Below are positions 12,055 through 22,920 of a stretch of DNA of 64,000 nt, in pieces. The notes under the pieces were generated by a model. The model saw nothing but the letters and a program-made list of their open reading frames with translations. It had not been told where the DNA came from and searched no databases. The stretch is taken from positions 58,319,133 through 58,383,132 of the forward strand of contig CM061238.1 of assembly GCA_030848705.1 (NCBI GenBank), given 5' to 3'. Position 1 is the stretch's first letter; each line of letters begins with the position of its first letter. A program made the translations under genes and the position numbers. This DNA comes from Heracleum sosnowskyi. Lineage: Eukaryota > Streptophyta > Magnoliopsida > Apiales > Apiaceae.

Positions 12055-12686
12055 GTGTTTGCGGCCGAGGAGGCTGATGACTTTGAGACCCAGCATGACG
12101 AGGCTCTGCTGGCGGCTGAGGACGACCCCGTGGTCGACCCCATGGAGGATCTAGATGAGGATCTCGAGGAGGATACTGAGGACCCGGATGAGGCATCAGG
12201 ATGTACGCTCTGCCTACTGTGAGAGCCCTTACCCCTCCTGTGCCCCCACTGAGCCCGTTACCATCAGACGATGACTATGACCTCGCCCCTGAGGGATATG
12301 AGGAGGACCAGGCCATGACTGATCCAGATACACCTCCCCCCTCACCTACTGGAGTACCTACTGTGATCCATGATTGGATGATTGGCCGGCTGACCACTGA
12401 CTTGGCAGCGGCAGAGGCTAGAGCTGATGAGCTGAGGAGACTGTTGGCAGCAGAGAGAGAGACCCGTCGTTCCTATCAGGACGGGATGAGGTTTATGACT
12501 CCTATGGGGATAAGACTTGAGATTTCCCGCATTGAGTGGCGAGCTATGGTCCGCATGAGAGGCCTGTCTGTTATTGCTGAGGGATTGGTACGCCGACTGG
12601 CCACAGAGAGGATTTGGGCAGATGCTATGGCGCGTGTCAGGAACCTGACCCGCTCGGAGGTGGAGATCTTGATAGGTGATAGATAG
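12055..12686 (+). pseudogene. GC-rich ORF upstream of Tekay-A gag (unknown, frameshifted)
   Basis: A coding-looking stretch between the primer binding site and gag. The first part (12055-12195) encodes a very acidic segment rich in E and D. After one frame change near 12195 an open frame runs to 12686: a proline-rich linker, then an amphipathic region rich in alanine, arginine and glutamate (AAAEARADELRRLLAAERET), which looks like a coiled coil. Base composition is well above 50% GC while the flanks are near 35%, so it stands out strongly. An in-frame stop precedes 12055 and the sequence there, CTTGTATAG then GTG, looks like a splice acceptor, so a 5' exon may exist upstream. It is not gag, whose MPPRR start is at 13186. 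No family was recognised. Confidence 0.45.
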
Positions 12687-13185
12687 CTTAGTTTTCTAAA
12701 CTCAGATGGCCGTTAGTAGTGCCAGTTTTTGTGGGATGGTTACGATGTATAGTAGTATCCTTTCTGAGTTAGAAATAGGCTGATCAGACTGACGTAGCAG
12801 ATGTTGACTGGTTGACTGGTAGTACTTAGCTTTTGACTGTTGTACGGATGATGTATTTCAGCGATATGTTCGCTTTTGTTGGAACTTTGACTTCAGTATC
12901 TCGTGACTTTATGTCACTGCTGTATATATTAGTGCATTTCAGTTTCTTTAAAGCTTTCAGTCTTAAATTTGACATCCCTTGCTATTTCAATTATTTTACA
13001 AGTTATTAGTTTTGACATATAAACTGTGCAACCCCCATTTTGACAAAAAAAATATTATAAAAGATTTTTTGTGTGAGAAATGATGATTTCCAAGACTTTC
13101 ACCGAGGAACTCAATTGATCCAATCACATATTTTGAAGGAACAAATGGTTTTTAATAAAAGTTCTTGTTTAAAAATACCAGGAAA
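12687..13185 (+). other. Tekay-A spacer between upstream ORF and gag
   Basis: Noncoding 500 bp, T-rich, no motif recognised. It is the leader between the upstream ORF and the gag start. Confidence 0.5.
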
Positions 13186-13289
13186 ATGCCACCCCGACGT
13201 ATGGGAACACGAGCACGCCTTGCCAATCCTGCGGCTCAGGGAAGTGTTAACCAAGGAGATGTAGGGCAAAACTTTCATAATGAGGAAGA
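13186..13289 (+). pseudogene. gag: Tekay-A gag, N-terminal fragment
   Basis: The ATG at 13186 opens MPPRRMGTRARLAN, the basic start typical of chromovirus gag proteins. After about 34 codons the frame is cut by the SireB LTR, which starts TGTTAG at 13290. The capsid and zinc-knuckle parts are not found on the other side, where SireB is itself truncated. The continuing frame into the SireB LTR is an artefact. Confidence 0.6.
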
Positions 13290-13848
13290 TGTTAGATCAG
13301 GATTCAATGATCGTCAGGATCTAGACTCAACTGATCAGGATTGCTGACGTCATCAGTACAACATGGTCATCAGTATTTGATCAAGCGTCAGTATCAGGAT
13401 TGTCATCAGGATATCTACATCAGGACTGGGATCAGGATTGATCATCAGAATTGGAAGCTGATCAGGATTTCTATTTCGAGTTATATTTGGAGTCTAGTTA
13501 AATAAGGAAGCTTATTTTGTCGGTTCCTTATTTATAGTAATGAAGCTATCAATAGAGGATAGGTTTCAATCTTTGTAATTGATTAGAACTTATAATTGAT
13601 AGAGAAGCTGTGTAGTATATAAACACAGTTTTAGGTTTCGATTTATGATCGATAACACACTCGAGTATCTTTGTAACCTAGAAGCTCTCAAGAACATCAG
13701 AATATCTTGAGAGAGTTTGTAATAGTTTTATATCAGAATTAATAAAGCTGTTATTATTCTTTCACATCTGTGATATACTTTGATAAGTCGAGAATCTTAT
13801 ACAATTGCATTCAACCCCCCTTCTACAATTGTTTATTACTGGGAAACA
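13290..13848 (+). repeat. SireB 5' LTR (559 bp)
   Basis: It runs from TGTTAGATCAGG to TACTGGGAAACA. The first 190 bases are dense in ATCAGGAT/CATCAG motifs (about 13297-13470), which recur inverted in the element's coding linkers. A core promoter TATATAAA lies at 13616-13623 in a context (GTGTA, TATATAAACACAG) shared with the SireC LTR. Confidence 0.85.
13616..13623 (+). promoter_or_regulatory. TATA box of SireB LTR
   Basis: TATATAAA about two thirds into the LTR, followed by ACACAG as in SireC (54849-54856). Position and context fit the retrotransposon promoter. Confidence 0.6.
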
Positions 13849-13850
13849 AT

Positions 13851-13862
13851 TGGTATCAGAGC
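13851..13862 (+). other. SireB primer binding site (tRNA-iMet)
   Basis: TGGTATCAGAGC two bases after the LTR end, the same spacing as in SireA and SireC. Confidence 0.9.
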
Positions 13863-13897
13863 AGACTGATTTAAATTTGAATCAGATACGATCTAAG

Positions 13898-16214
13898 ATG
13901 TCGACAACCAAGTATGAAAGCATGAAAATTTCCATCCTGAAGAAATCAGAATATCCAACATGGAAGATAAAGATGTTGATGTACCTGGAGGCTATGGATC
14001 CTGATTATTTGGACAGGATTCGTGATGGACCATATATTCCTACCAGGATCATAGAACGAACAGAAACTGTACCAGAACACTATGTGGTCAACAATAAGAG
14101 TGAATGGACTCCAGAAGAAACAACTCATGTACTCAGGGAGGCAAAGATAAAGAACATCCTGCACAATAGTCTTGATGATGTCATGTCCAATAGAGTGATT
14201 GCATGCAAGTCTGCAAAAGAAATCTGGGATACTTTGGAAACTCAATGCCAAGGATCTGCATATGTCAAGAAAAACAGAAGGGCTCTTTTAATTCAAGAAT
14301 ATGAACAATTTGATGCAAAACCTGATGAGAGCCTGACTGATTTATATGATAGATTTCTGACACTCCTGAACAATCTATCTTTAGTTGGCAAGGAATATGT
14401 TTCTGAAGATTCAAATACCAAGTTTCTGAGAGCTTTACCAGAAGAATGGGATACTCAAACTTCTATCATTAGACATCAGTATGATCTCAACACTATGTCT
14501 CTTGATGAAGTCTATGGAATGCTAAGAACTCATGATCTTGAAGTTCAACAGAGAAAGAATAAGAAGAGCAGCAAGGCAAAGACCATTGCCTTGAATTTAG
14601 AGGCTAAATCAAAAGGAAAAGCTGTGGAGGTCTCTAGAAGGAAATCAAGAATAGTTGAGTCAGATCCTGATGACTCTTCATCAGATACTGATGGCAATCC
14701 TGATGCCAATACTGATGATGACTCTTCTGACTCAGACATGTAAGAGATGGTTTCTATGATTGTCAGAGGCTTCAAAAAGATGAAGTTCAGGAAGGCTAGA
14801 AGACAAGGCAACTTCCAGAAAAGGACCTTCAATGCAGACGAAGACAAGTATATCAAAAAGGACAATAAGGGTAGCAAATTTGACAAGTCAAAGGTTAGAT
14901 GCTACAAGTGTAATGGTATGGGACACTTTGCTAGTGAGTGAAAAAAGACAAAGGCACTCATCACATCAAGCAAGGATTGGATGGACTCTTCCTCAGAATC
15001 TGATACTGAGGTGGTCAACTATGCCCTAATGGCCAATACTGATGAAACTGCTATTCCTGATGATAAGGTACTAAATACTGTCTTTGATTTTGATACTGAT
15101 AATGCTTCTGAGTTAAGACGTTTTCTAAAGTCATTGCATATTAGCTTTAAAAGTCAAACTGCTGAAAATACTAGAATCTTATCTGAGATGTCTGAACTTA
15201 GGAAAAGGAATGAGCATTTAGAAGCTGAATTTTCTCGCATGCAAAAAGTACAGATAGAATGTGAGTGATAATTCTAAACACATGTACTTAGAGATGAAAC
15301 TTAAATGTATTGCTCTTGAAAAGGAACTTGAATATGCTAATGAGAAAATCAGAACCTGGACATACTCTGGTAGAAAATTTCATGAGATTAATACCTCTAA
15401 GAATTGGAAAGAGTGTCTAGGGTATAAGTCAGATGAAGATAAGAAATTGAAAGAGAAAATTGTTGTTGATGAGACAGTAAGTCCAAAAACCTATAGACAT
15501 GTTATAGACAAAACCAAATCTAAGATTACTCTTGTTAATTTTGTTTTTGGTAAGGATTCCAATTCAACTTTTGAAAAGGGATCTTCTTCTGTTCAAAGTG
15601 TTAAACCTATTAAGTCTAAACCTGTCATGAGTAAAGATACTAAAAATGTAGGTCTACTGTCTCAGAAACAACTCAAGGATAAGATCTGTGAAGTTACAGA
15701 TAAGAAGAAGGAAGCTACTGTTAAGAGAAACAGGAATGGTAAAATTGGGATTAATAAAGAGAATGGTTATAAATATATCTCAAATGCACCTAGGAAATGT
15801 TGTTTTACCTGTGGTAACTCTAATCATCTTGCCATTCATTGTAAAAAGAGTTTAAAGAAAAGTACTGAAATTCTTATTTCTGATGTCAGGAGTAGATCAG
15901 TATTTTATAAACCACATAATTCCTGTTTTCATTGTGGTAGTATATGGCATTCTATTTATAATTGTGCAGAATACCATGATTTGTACTATAACTTTTATGA
16001 TCCATTGCCTAAGTTTGATAAAAGAACAAAGTCTGGTAGAATTGAGAATGTCACCGTGAAGCATGCTTTTGTTAATACTGATACTAACAAAGCAAATCCT
16101 GATGGAGTTAATCCTGTCAGGACTGCTAAAGTCAGAAAGTCTTCTGCTGCTAAAATTAATAAATTGCATGGAAAAGGAACCCAACATGTGTGGGTTCCTA
16201 AATGTTCTAACTAG
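13898..16214 (+). pseudogene. gag: SireB gag (degenerate)
   Basis: Capsid-nucleocapsid protein of the virus-like particle. Start chosen at 13898 (MSTTKYESMK), 36 bases after the primer site. The order is a copia-type gag/UBN2 domain (about the first 250 codons), an acidic linker of repeated DPDD/DTDG, a first CCHC knuckle CYKCNGMGHFASE, a long helical region, then two more CCHC motifs (CFTCGNSNHLAIHC and CFHCGSIWHSIYNC) and the conserved end HVWVPKCSN. Breaks: a nonsense codon at 14741-14743, another at 14939-14941 that replaces the last cysteine of the first knuckle, and a frame change near 15262. The acidic linker carries the element's ATCCTGAT motif. Confidence 0.85.
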
Positions 16215-16230
16215 TGTGTTTCTATTCTGA

Positions 16231-18242
16231 TTGCAGGGAAAAAGGAAAAATGTGTTAGTCATGGATAGTGGATGTTCTGTGCACATGACTGGAAACAAGG
16301 CCATGTTATCAGAATATGAGGAAAACTCTGGCCCAACTATGTCTTATGGAGATGGCAACATTGGACCAACATTGGGATATGTCAATATAATCATTGGAAA
16401 TGTCATCATTGAGGAAGTAGCTCTAGTGAAGGGACTAAAACACAACCTGTTGAGTATTAGTCAAATCACTGACAGAGGTTATCATGTCAACCTCTATTCC
16501 ACACATTGTGAAGTAGTCAACAAAGAAACAGGAAAGATAGCACTGACTGGCTACATGCATGGTAACATTTATGAAGCCAACATTCTCTCAAATACTGATG
16601 GCTCCCCTACATGTCTTATCAGTAAAGCATCAGTAGATGAAAGTTGGAATTGGCACAAGAAGCTTTCTCATCTCAACTTCAGCAATATCAATGAATTGGT
16701 TAAGAAAGATTTAGTGAGAGGATTACCTAAAGCTTTGTATACTCCTGATGGACTCTGTGATGCTTGTCAAAAGGCTAGACAAAGAAGGACATCATTCCAG
16801 AGTAAATCAGAATCCTCTATTGAAGAACCATATCACATGCTGCATCTTGATCTATTTGGACCAGTCAACATTATGTCCATCAGTAAGAAAAGGTACACTC
16901 TTGTAATTGTTGATGAATATTCTAGATTCACCTGGGTGTATTTTCTGCACAGAAAAGATGAAACTCCTGAAATATTGTTGGATCATATGAGAATGATTGA
17001 GACAACCACAAAGTACAAAGTCAAGATACTAAGGAGTGATAATGGTACTGAATTCAAGAATTCAAAGATGGAAGAGTTCTGCAAATATAAAGGAATTATT
17101 CAACAATTCTCTGCTCCTGGCACACCTCAGCAAAATGGAGTAGTTGAAAGGAAAAATAGAACTCTTATTGAAGCTAGCAGAACTATGTTGGAAGAAGCTA
17201 AATTACCTACATATTTCTGGGCAGAAGCAGTCAATACATCATGCTATACTCAAAATCTTACATTGATAAACAGACATGGTGTTACTCCTTATCAATCTCT
17301 CAAGGAGAAGAAACCAAGTTTGAAGCATCTGCATGTGTTTGGCTGTAAATGTTTTGTTCTCAGAACTCATCCTGAACATCTAGGAAAGTTTGAAACAAAG
17401 GCTGATGAGGAAATTTTCATAGGCTATCCTGCATCAAGAGCCTTTAGAGTTTTTAACTTGAGAACAAGAACTGTCATGAAGTCAATACACGTATCTTTTG
17501 ATGATAAGAAGATAATTGGATTGAATGAAGACTCACATGATAGATTGGTTTTTGAAAATGAAGCTACCAAGGAACCTGAAGAAAATGAATCAGATCCTGT
17601 CAATTCATCAGATACTGATGGGTCACCAAATCCTGATGATCCATCAAATCCTGATGACACACCAATTACTGATGGTGCTAATACTGATGATGCAAATAAT
17701 GATGATTCATTGAGTAGTGCAAATGTTGAGGGGGAGAAACAGCAACCTGCTAAAAATTTTGAGTCTATTCAATCATCAGGACAAAATTCTTTAGATACTG
17801 ATTCAAGTAATAATCCTGATAATTAATCAAGAGGAGATAGTAACAATTCAGGAGGAGCTGCTAATGGAACAAATTCTTCTAATCAAGATAACACCAATCC
17901 AGGGGGAGCATCTACATCAAAAAATGACTTACCACCAGTAAGGAAATGGACTGCAAGTCATACTCCTGATTTGATAATTGGAGATCCTGATACAGGTGTT
18001 CAGACAAGAAGTGCAACTCAAAATGAATGTCTATATAATAACTTTATGTCAAAGGAGGAGCCAAAGAAAGTTGAAGATGCACTTAAAGATGCTGATTGGG
18101 TTACTGCAATGCAAGAAGAATTGAATGAATTTGAAAGGAATGAAGTCTGGAAACTGGTGCCAAGACCAAATAATAGGTCAATTGTTGGTACAAAATGGAT
18201 TTTCAAAAATAAGACTGATTCAGATGGTGTAATTATCAGAAA
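16231..18242 (+). pseudogene. pol: SireB pol, truncated in reverse transcriptase
   Basis: Protease core VMDSGCSVHMTG near 16261, GAG-pre-integrase with WHKKLSHLNF and CDACQKARQ (zinc HHCC), integrase catalytic residues in HLDLFGP, RSDNGTEF and NGVVERKNR, then a disordered linker, then the start of RT (WKLVPRPNNRSIVGTKW). The frame is open except for one nonsense codon at 17824-17826 in the linker. It breaks off at the RT region normally continuing to NKARLVAKG, where gypsy LTR sequence takes over. The linker (17590-17822) is built of SDTDG/NPDD repeats encoded by AATCCTGATGAT-type motifs. Pol is in a different frame from gag and starts just after a GATTGCAG (see findings). Confidence 0.88.
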
Positions 18243-18243
18243 C

Positions 18244-20073
18244 TTCACTTGCGCAACCTCGGCTAACACATTTTTATAAAATCTAAAAATAATCTTTTGG
18301 ACTCGAAACCTTCGTAAAAACTTTCGTAACTGACCTTGGCACTTCAATACAAAATTTCATATTTTAAAACAACTCTTAAGGGTCTCAAACATAGCCACAA
18401 AGTTGGTACATTTCTGCAATCTCATTCCTTGAACCAGTTTCACTAAAATGGTCATATCTCATAAACCGTAAACTCTTTTGACATGATTCTTGCACTCACG
18501 TAAACTAGAAACAAAGCTCTACACACTCACGTTCATCACTGAACCAAAAGGGGCAGTTAGGGTTTCGGATTTTAGGCAGTTTTTAGAGTTACTGAAAATC
18601 GGGCATTACGACGGCTTAAAATCGAATAATCCAATTTTTTTAACCAACCCAAATAAGCATTCAACCAACACCCAAGACTCATATACACCATTCATCATCT
18701 TCCTCACTGCCTCAACAGGTCTTGGAGCTACAATACTTATTTTTCCATTTTCATAACAACCACATAAGATTCATGCCTCTAAATATGCATACCACATAAA
18801 AACTCCATTAAAACACAATATTCATCAAAGGGGTTTCCAAAGATTTATTCCTTGGCTTGAAGCTTAGAAGTGCTCTAAAGACTTTACAACTCTTAAACCT
18901 TGCTTAGAACATCCTTTGGAAGCCAAACCATCAAGAAACAAAATATGAAAATTAAGTTAGTAACTAATCATCCTAGAACACACCATCTTGTAAATATCAT
19001 ATAAAATCGAAAAATAAGGGTTTCGTTCTCAAATCTTTTACCACACCTTCTGATCTTCAAGGGATTTCGTTTGAGTCCTAGATCATCACCAGGGAATACT
19101 TGAAGCTCTACTTATGGGCGTTTTAAGATCGGTGGCAGAATCTGCCAGGAACAGGGCAGATTGGAATCTTTAAATTGGGGAAGGGATTTGACTTGGCTAC
19201 ACCCCTTTGTTTGTCATGAAATGTTGAACGAACTTTACCCATGTAGTGGAGAAGCTACGGTAAACATTTGAAGATTTATGGATGGATATAAGTGGAGATA
19301 TGAATTTTTTTTTTGAGTTGTGTTCTTGGTTGGCAGATTGGAGAGTTTCTTGCTCATCTTTACTTTTGTTTTGTTTTTCACTTGGATGCATCTTTTCTTT
19401 TGTGTTGTTAACAACCAATTAGTCCACTTGTTTCTCTCTCATTAGTCCAAGTGTTGGCCTCTTATCAAACAACCCAATTTTTGCCAATGTTGCAAATACA
19501 CCACTAGCTTTCTGGTTGACTTTCATGCATGACACCTTGGTTTTTCTTCTTCCACCAATTGGATCGTCTTTGTGTTCTTTTAATAAAATCAATACGTTAC
19601 AACTTATATGTTGCATTTTATTACTCCATTGTGGCACAATCCCTTAAATCAATATTAACTCCAACATCCCTTATCTATTCCCTCTTTATTCCTTGTTCTT
19701 AGAAAATGTTCTCGCGTTTCTTCGAATATTCTCAAATCAAATATAATAAAATTCCAAAATATTAAATCCTCAAATCCTCAAATTTAATATCTCATTTCTT
19801 GAATATAATAATATATAATTCGCTTTCCGGTCAAATATTACACCAAAATAAAATTTGGAATTTCTGAATTCCGATCGTCTTTGCATACACTTATTTACTC
19901 CGTAGATAACTAATATGACTTCGGAATATCCACACTACATCTCGTACATAGGTGGCATGAATTTTTTTCTTAATCCTCAAAATCACTATTCATCCACCAA
20001 ATTCACTATTCACTGATGCACTTAATCATAATAAAAAAAAGTTTTAATTTTACAAAAAATTAGGGTTATTACA
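18244..20073 (-). repeat. Tekay-B 3' LTR fragment (first 1830 bp)
   Basis: It is colinear with the solo LTR at 3283-5292, including the start at the TTATTACA end and the shared block around GGGCGTTTTAAGATC (about 4165 and 19117). The distal half of the LTR is missing at the junction with SireB. A minus-sense frame of about 70 codons beginning MPQWSNKMQHISCNVLILLK is kept in both copies (4456-4662 and 19419-19637). Confidence 0.8.
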
Positions 20074-20093
20074 GTCTCCCCTCCTTAAAAGGA
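20074..20093 (-). other. Tekay-B polypurine tract
   Basis: Minus-strand TTTTAAGGAGGGGAGAC directly before the LTR start TGTAATAACC, the expected site of plus-strand priming. It confirms that the LTR at 18244-20073 is the 3' LTR. Confidence 0.7.
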
Positions 20094-20106
20094 TTCCATC
20101 CCGGAA

Positions 20107-20362
20107 TCAGCTTAGGAATAACTGGGGGGACTTCTCTCCCATTGCACTTTCTAACTCCCAAGTGGATTCTTCCACCTCTTGGTTTTCCACAAACCTCTCA
20201 CTAGCTTGGCAACCTTGTCTCTTAGCACTTGCTCTTTTCTATCCGTGATTTTCACAGGTTGTTCTTTGTAAGTCAGACCAGGTTGTATATCTACCTGCTC
20301 GTACTCTAACATATGTCGGACATCTATAGTATACTGACGTAGAATTGACACATGAACCCCGT
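20107..20362 (-). pseudogene. pol: Tekay-B pol C-terminus (integrase end and chromodomain)
   Basis: The fragment reads HVSILRQYTIDVRHMLEYE, then an EEQPVKI/DRKEQVLR-like stretch, the hallmark linker of chromovirus integrases, then after a one-base frame loss near 20180 a chromodomain-like EESTWELE and a PQLF end before the stop at 20107-20109. This is the family pattern HVSMLRKY...LEYE...DRKEQVLR...ATWELE. The upstream side is cut by Tat-1 at 20363. It supports the chromovirus (Tekay/Del-like) assignment of this LTR family. Confidence 0.85.
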
Positions 20363-20685
20363 TGATATGGATAGAAAAGTAATTATAGAAATATAATTGT
20401 TGATTCTTTGGAAAGGCCAAGTATTTAAGGCCCAAAACCGAGATTATTTATTAATTTCGTAATTAATAAATAGGAAAAATATACATCTCATAAAAAGAGT
20501 CCAAAATATGGTAAATTCATCAAAGAAGGATCCGGAATCCCAATTAAAGGCAATTAATGAGTCATAGCCTTTATCAACAAGGAAAAGACTTATCCTTCAA
20601 GAAATACAATGTTTATCCATTATCAATAAGGAGACTTATTCGCTAAGACTCCTAAACATACCATAAATACTAGGCTCTAGACGCC

Positions 20686-20693
20686 TATATAAG
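20686..20693 (+). promoter_or_regulatory. TATA box of Tat-1 LTR
   Basis: TATATAAG after GACGCC. The same GACGCCTATATAA context recurs in the related solo LTR (50549-50556) and in the 3' LTR near 28460. Confidence 0.65.
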
Positions 20694-20789
20694 GACCCTG
20701 ATCCTACAATCAGAACTACGTTTTGGGCACAGCTCCATACGTCACAACGCCTCGAAGGCGCAACAAGCCACAAAGGCACCCATAGAACT

Positions 20790-20881
20790 ACGTTTTAGAC
20801 TTCATCCACGAATAAGGACATACAAGTCGTCTACAACGTTTTAGACTTCATCCTCGAATAAGGACATACAAGTCATTACGT
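20790..20881 (+). repeat. 46-bp tandem duplication in Tat-1 LTR
   Basis: Two copies, starting at 20790 and 20836, of a unit beginning ACGTTTTAGACTTCATCC and ending before the next ACGTTTT. The 3' LTR also has the duplication, and CACTA-1 is inserted in its second copy. Confidence 0.8.
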
Positions 20882-21082
20882 CCTTGGTGTGCCCCTGCCG
20901 CCATAGCCCCGAGGGCAACACCAAGAACTACGTCTTTGGCTTGATTCTCAATAACGAATTGAGATACGTAGGCATCTTGTGAGGACCGATTTAGTCTCGA
21001 AACACAAGTGCAGCCATTAAAGCTCGAAGCTCATTAAACCCTCACATCAAATTCGTAAGCTCAGTTTTTATTCCACAACATT

Positions 21083-21099
21083 TGGCGCCGTCTGTGGGA
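21083..21099 (+). other. Tat-1 primer binding site
   Basis: TGGCGCCGTCTGTGGGA two bases after the LTR end, the form typical of plant Tat-lineage gypsy elements. Confidence 0.8.
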
Positions 21100-21113
21100 A
21101 GACAACATCAACC

Positions 21114-22920
21114 ATGGCAAACACACGAAGAAAAACTCGAGGTCCTCAAACTTCTGATGGACTTCCTATTACTTCTGCAACAGAAACTCAGGGGAGCCAA
21201 CCACCGCCAATCACTGGCACTGAAGGGGCAGATGCCCCCATCACCACCACTCAAGGACCGGAAGTCCTAATTACTGCTGAAGGGACGAATCCCCTACAAA
21301 TGGTTGTTCATGGACGAGATCCACCAGAGACCACTCTCCAGCAACCAATCATAACCACTCCATTGCTTGCAAACGCACCACGTGGTCTCCAACTTCAAAC
21401 CACGGATCTCCCCCAATATACTACCCAAACTCTCGGTATGCCAACTTATGGTATGCCACCTCGACCCCCGATGGGCAGTAGTGGTGCCAACCCCATCTAT
21501 CACGAGGCCTATGTGCCCTCATATATTCAAGGTCTGGGACCCCAAAATCAGCGAACCCCTTTTCAAGACTACTCAGGTCCCTACAACGAGGATGAGAATT
21601 ACTCAACAGGAGATGAGAGGGATGTTGCCCTAAGAAGGAGACGTTCCTCCCAAACCAATCGAGAAACTACTAAGGGGTGATCCTACTGATTTGTTGCCCC
21701 TAGGAGATCCTGATGATCCAACACCACCCTTCACTCAAGACATCATGAAAGCCAACATCTCTAGAAAATTCAAGATGCCGACGATCAAGGCTTATGATGG
21801 AATGGGAGATCCCGCTAACCATGTGAGAACCTTCTCCAACGCACTGCTGTTGCAGCCGACCAACGATGCGGTCAAGTGTAGGGCGTTTCCCCAAACCTTG
21901 GCAGACATGGCACAACGTTGGTATAGCTGCTTGCCTCCCAATTCTATTGGGTCCTTCAAGGAATTGAGAAAGGCATTTATCAACCAATTCGTAAGTGGGA
22001 GAGTGCACGAGAAAATCTCTGCATCCCTCATGGGAATTCAGCAAGGAAAGAATGAAGCCTTGAGAGATCACATTAATCGATTCACTAGAGAGGCTCTAAA
22101 AGTCCCAGACTTGGAGGACAAAGTGGCTATGATAGCCCTACAGCAAGGAACTACCGATGATCACTTCAAGAGATCATTGGCCAAGCACCCACCTGAGAGC
22201 ATGTTAAAGCTCCAAGACAGAGCCGGAAAATACATCAAGGCAGAAGAGAGCATGAGAAAGCATGAGAAAGCATGAACCCACTACTGGTGGTAATGGGAAC
22301 TCAAAGAAAAGGAAGGAAACCCAAGAGTACGATGTTAGGGAAAAATTTCCTAGAACGTCAAAGAGATCTGATTCTCCACCAAAAAAGAGCAACTTTGGGC
22401 CAAAATTTACAGAGTATGCAAGATTGAATACTCCGAGGAGTCAAATTCTGATGGAGATAGCAAAGGAAGAGGATCTCAAATGGCCGAAGCCAGTGAGGGC
22501 TGACTTGTCCAAACGGAACCGAGACCAATTTTGTCGGTTCCACAAAGAAGTTGGTCACGACACCGACGATTGTAGACAACTGAAAGACGAGATTGAGTTT
22601 CTGATACGAAGAGGAAAACTCAGAAAATTCACCAAGGATGGAAATCAAGGAAGTCACAGAGGAAATTATGAAAGGAAGGATTATGACAGAAGGGACAACG
22701 ACCAAGATCGTAACCCTAAGCTCCGAGGGCCAGTCATCAATATGATATTTGGAGGACCAATTGCTGCTGGGTCCTCCCAAAACTCAAGGAAAGCTTATGC
22801 CCGAGAGGTAATGATTGTGGTTGGAGAAGCACCGAAACGTGCCAGAACAGAAGTGTCAATTGGTTTTGATGATTCTGACTTGGAAGGGGTGAAGTTCCCC
22901 CACGATGATCCTTTAGTCAT
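21114..22920 (+). pseudogene. gag: Tat-1 gag (frameshifted)
   Basis: The start at 21114 (MANTRRKTRG) follows the primer site. A proline- and threonine-rich N-terminal part (to 21680) is followed, after a frame change near 21665, by the capsid domain (MPTIKAYDGMGDPANHVRTF, then RWYSCLPPNSI and NQFVSGR). A 10-base duplication of CATGAGAAAG at about 22253-22273 shifts the frame again. The third segment holds the gag end with the zinc-like CRFHKEVGHDTDDC followed by LKDEIEFLIRRGKL, typical of Tat gag. The protein would assemble the particle; here three reading frames are needed, so it is not functional. Confidence 0.82.

Larger units (their letters stand above)
13290..18243 (+). mobile_element. 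SireB: 5' half of a Sirevirus-like copia element
   Basis: It comprises the 5' LTR, iMet primer site, gag and pol up to the first part of reverse transcriptase, in the order gag, protease, integrase, RT that defines Ty1/copia. It stops abruptly near 18243, where Tekay-B LTR sequence begins, so the 3' half was lost by deletion. The gag with extra C-terminal zinc knuckles and the layout shared with SireA and SireC place it in the Sirevirus-like group. The left flank GAAGA (13285-13289) would be the target duplication; its partner is gone. Confidence 0.85.
18244..20362 (-). mobile_element. Tekay-B: 3' end of a minus-strand chromovirus
   Basis: Read on the minus strand: the C-terminal end of pol (20362-20107), a polypurine tract (about 20093-20074), then an LTR that starts TGTAATAACCC at 20073 and runs to the break at 18244. 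The LTR belongs to the same family as the solo LTR at 677-5292. The rest of the element was separated by the Tat-1 insertion at 20363 and is not found on the other side of Tat-1, so it was deleted. Confidence 0.75.
20363..21080 (+). repeat. Tat-1 5' LTR (718 bp)
   Basis: TGATATGGATAG to TTCCACAACA, immediately followed by the primer site. It contains a tandem 46-bp duplication at 20790-20881 (units start ACGTTTTAGACTTCATCC) and the promoter TATATAAG at 20686-20693. It is very similar to the 3' LTR and related to the solo LTR at 50230-50733. Confidence 0.88.

Noticed and set aside
13290..18243. SireB as a complete element with its 3' LTR near 18240
   Set aside because: Pol stops inside RT and the next sequence is the interior of a gypsy LTR; no copia LTR end is present.
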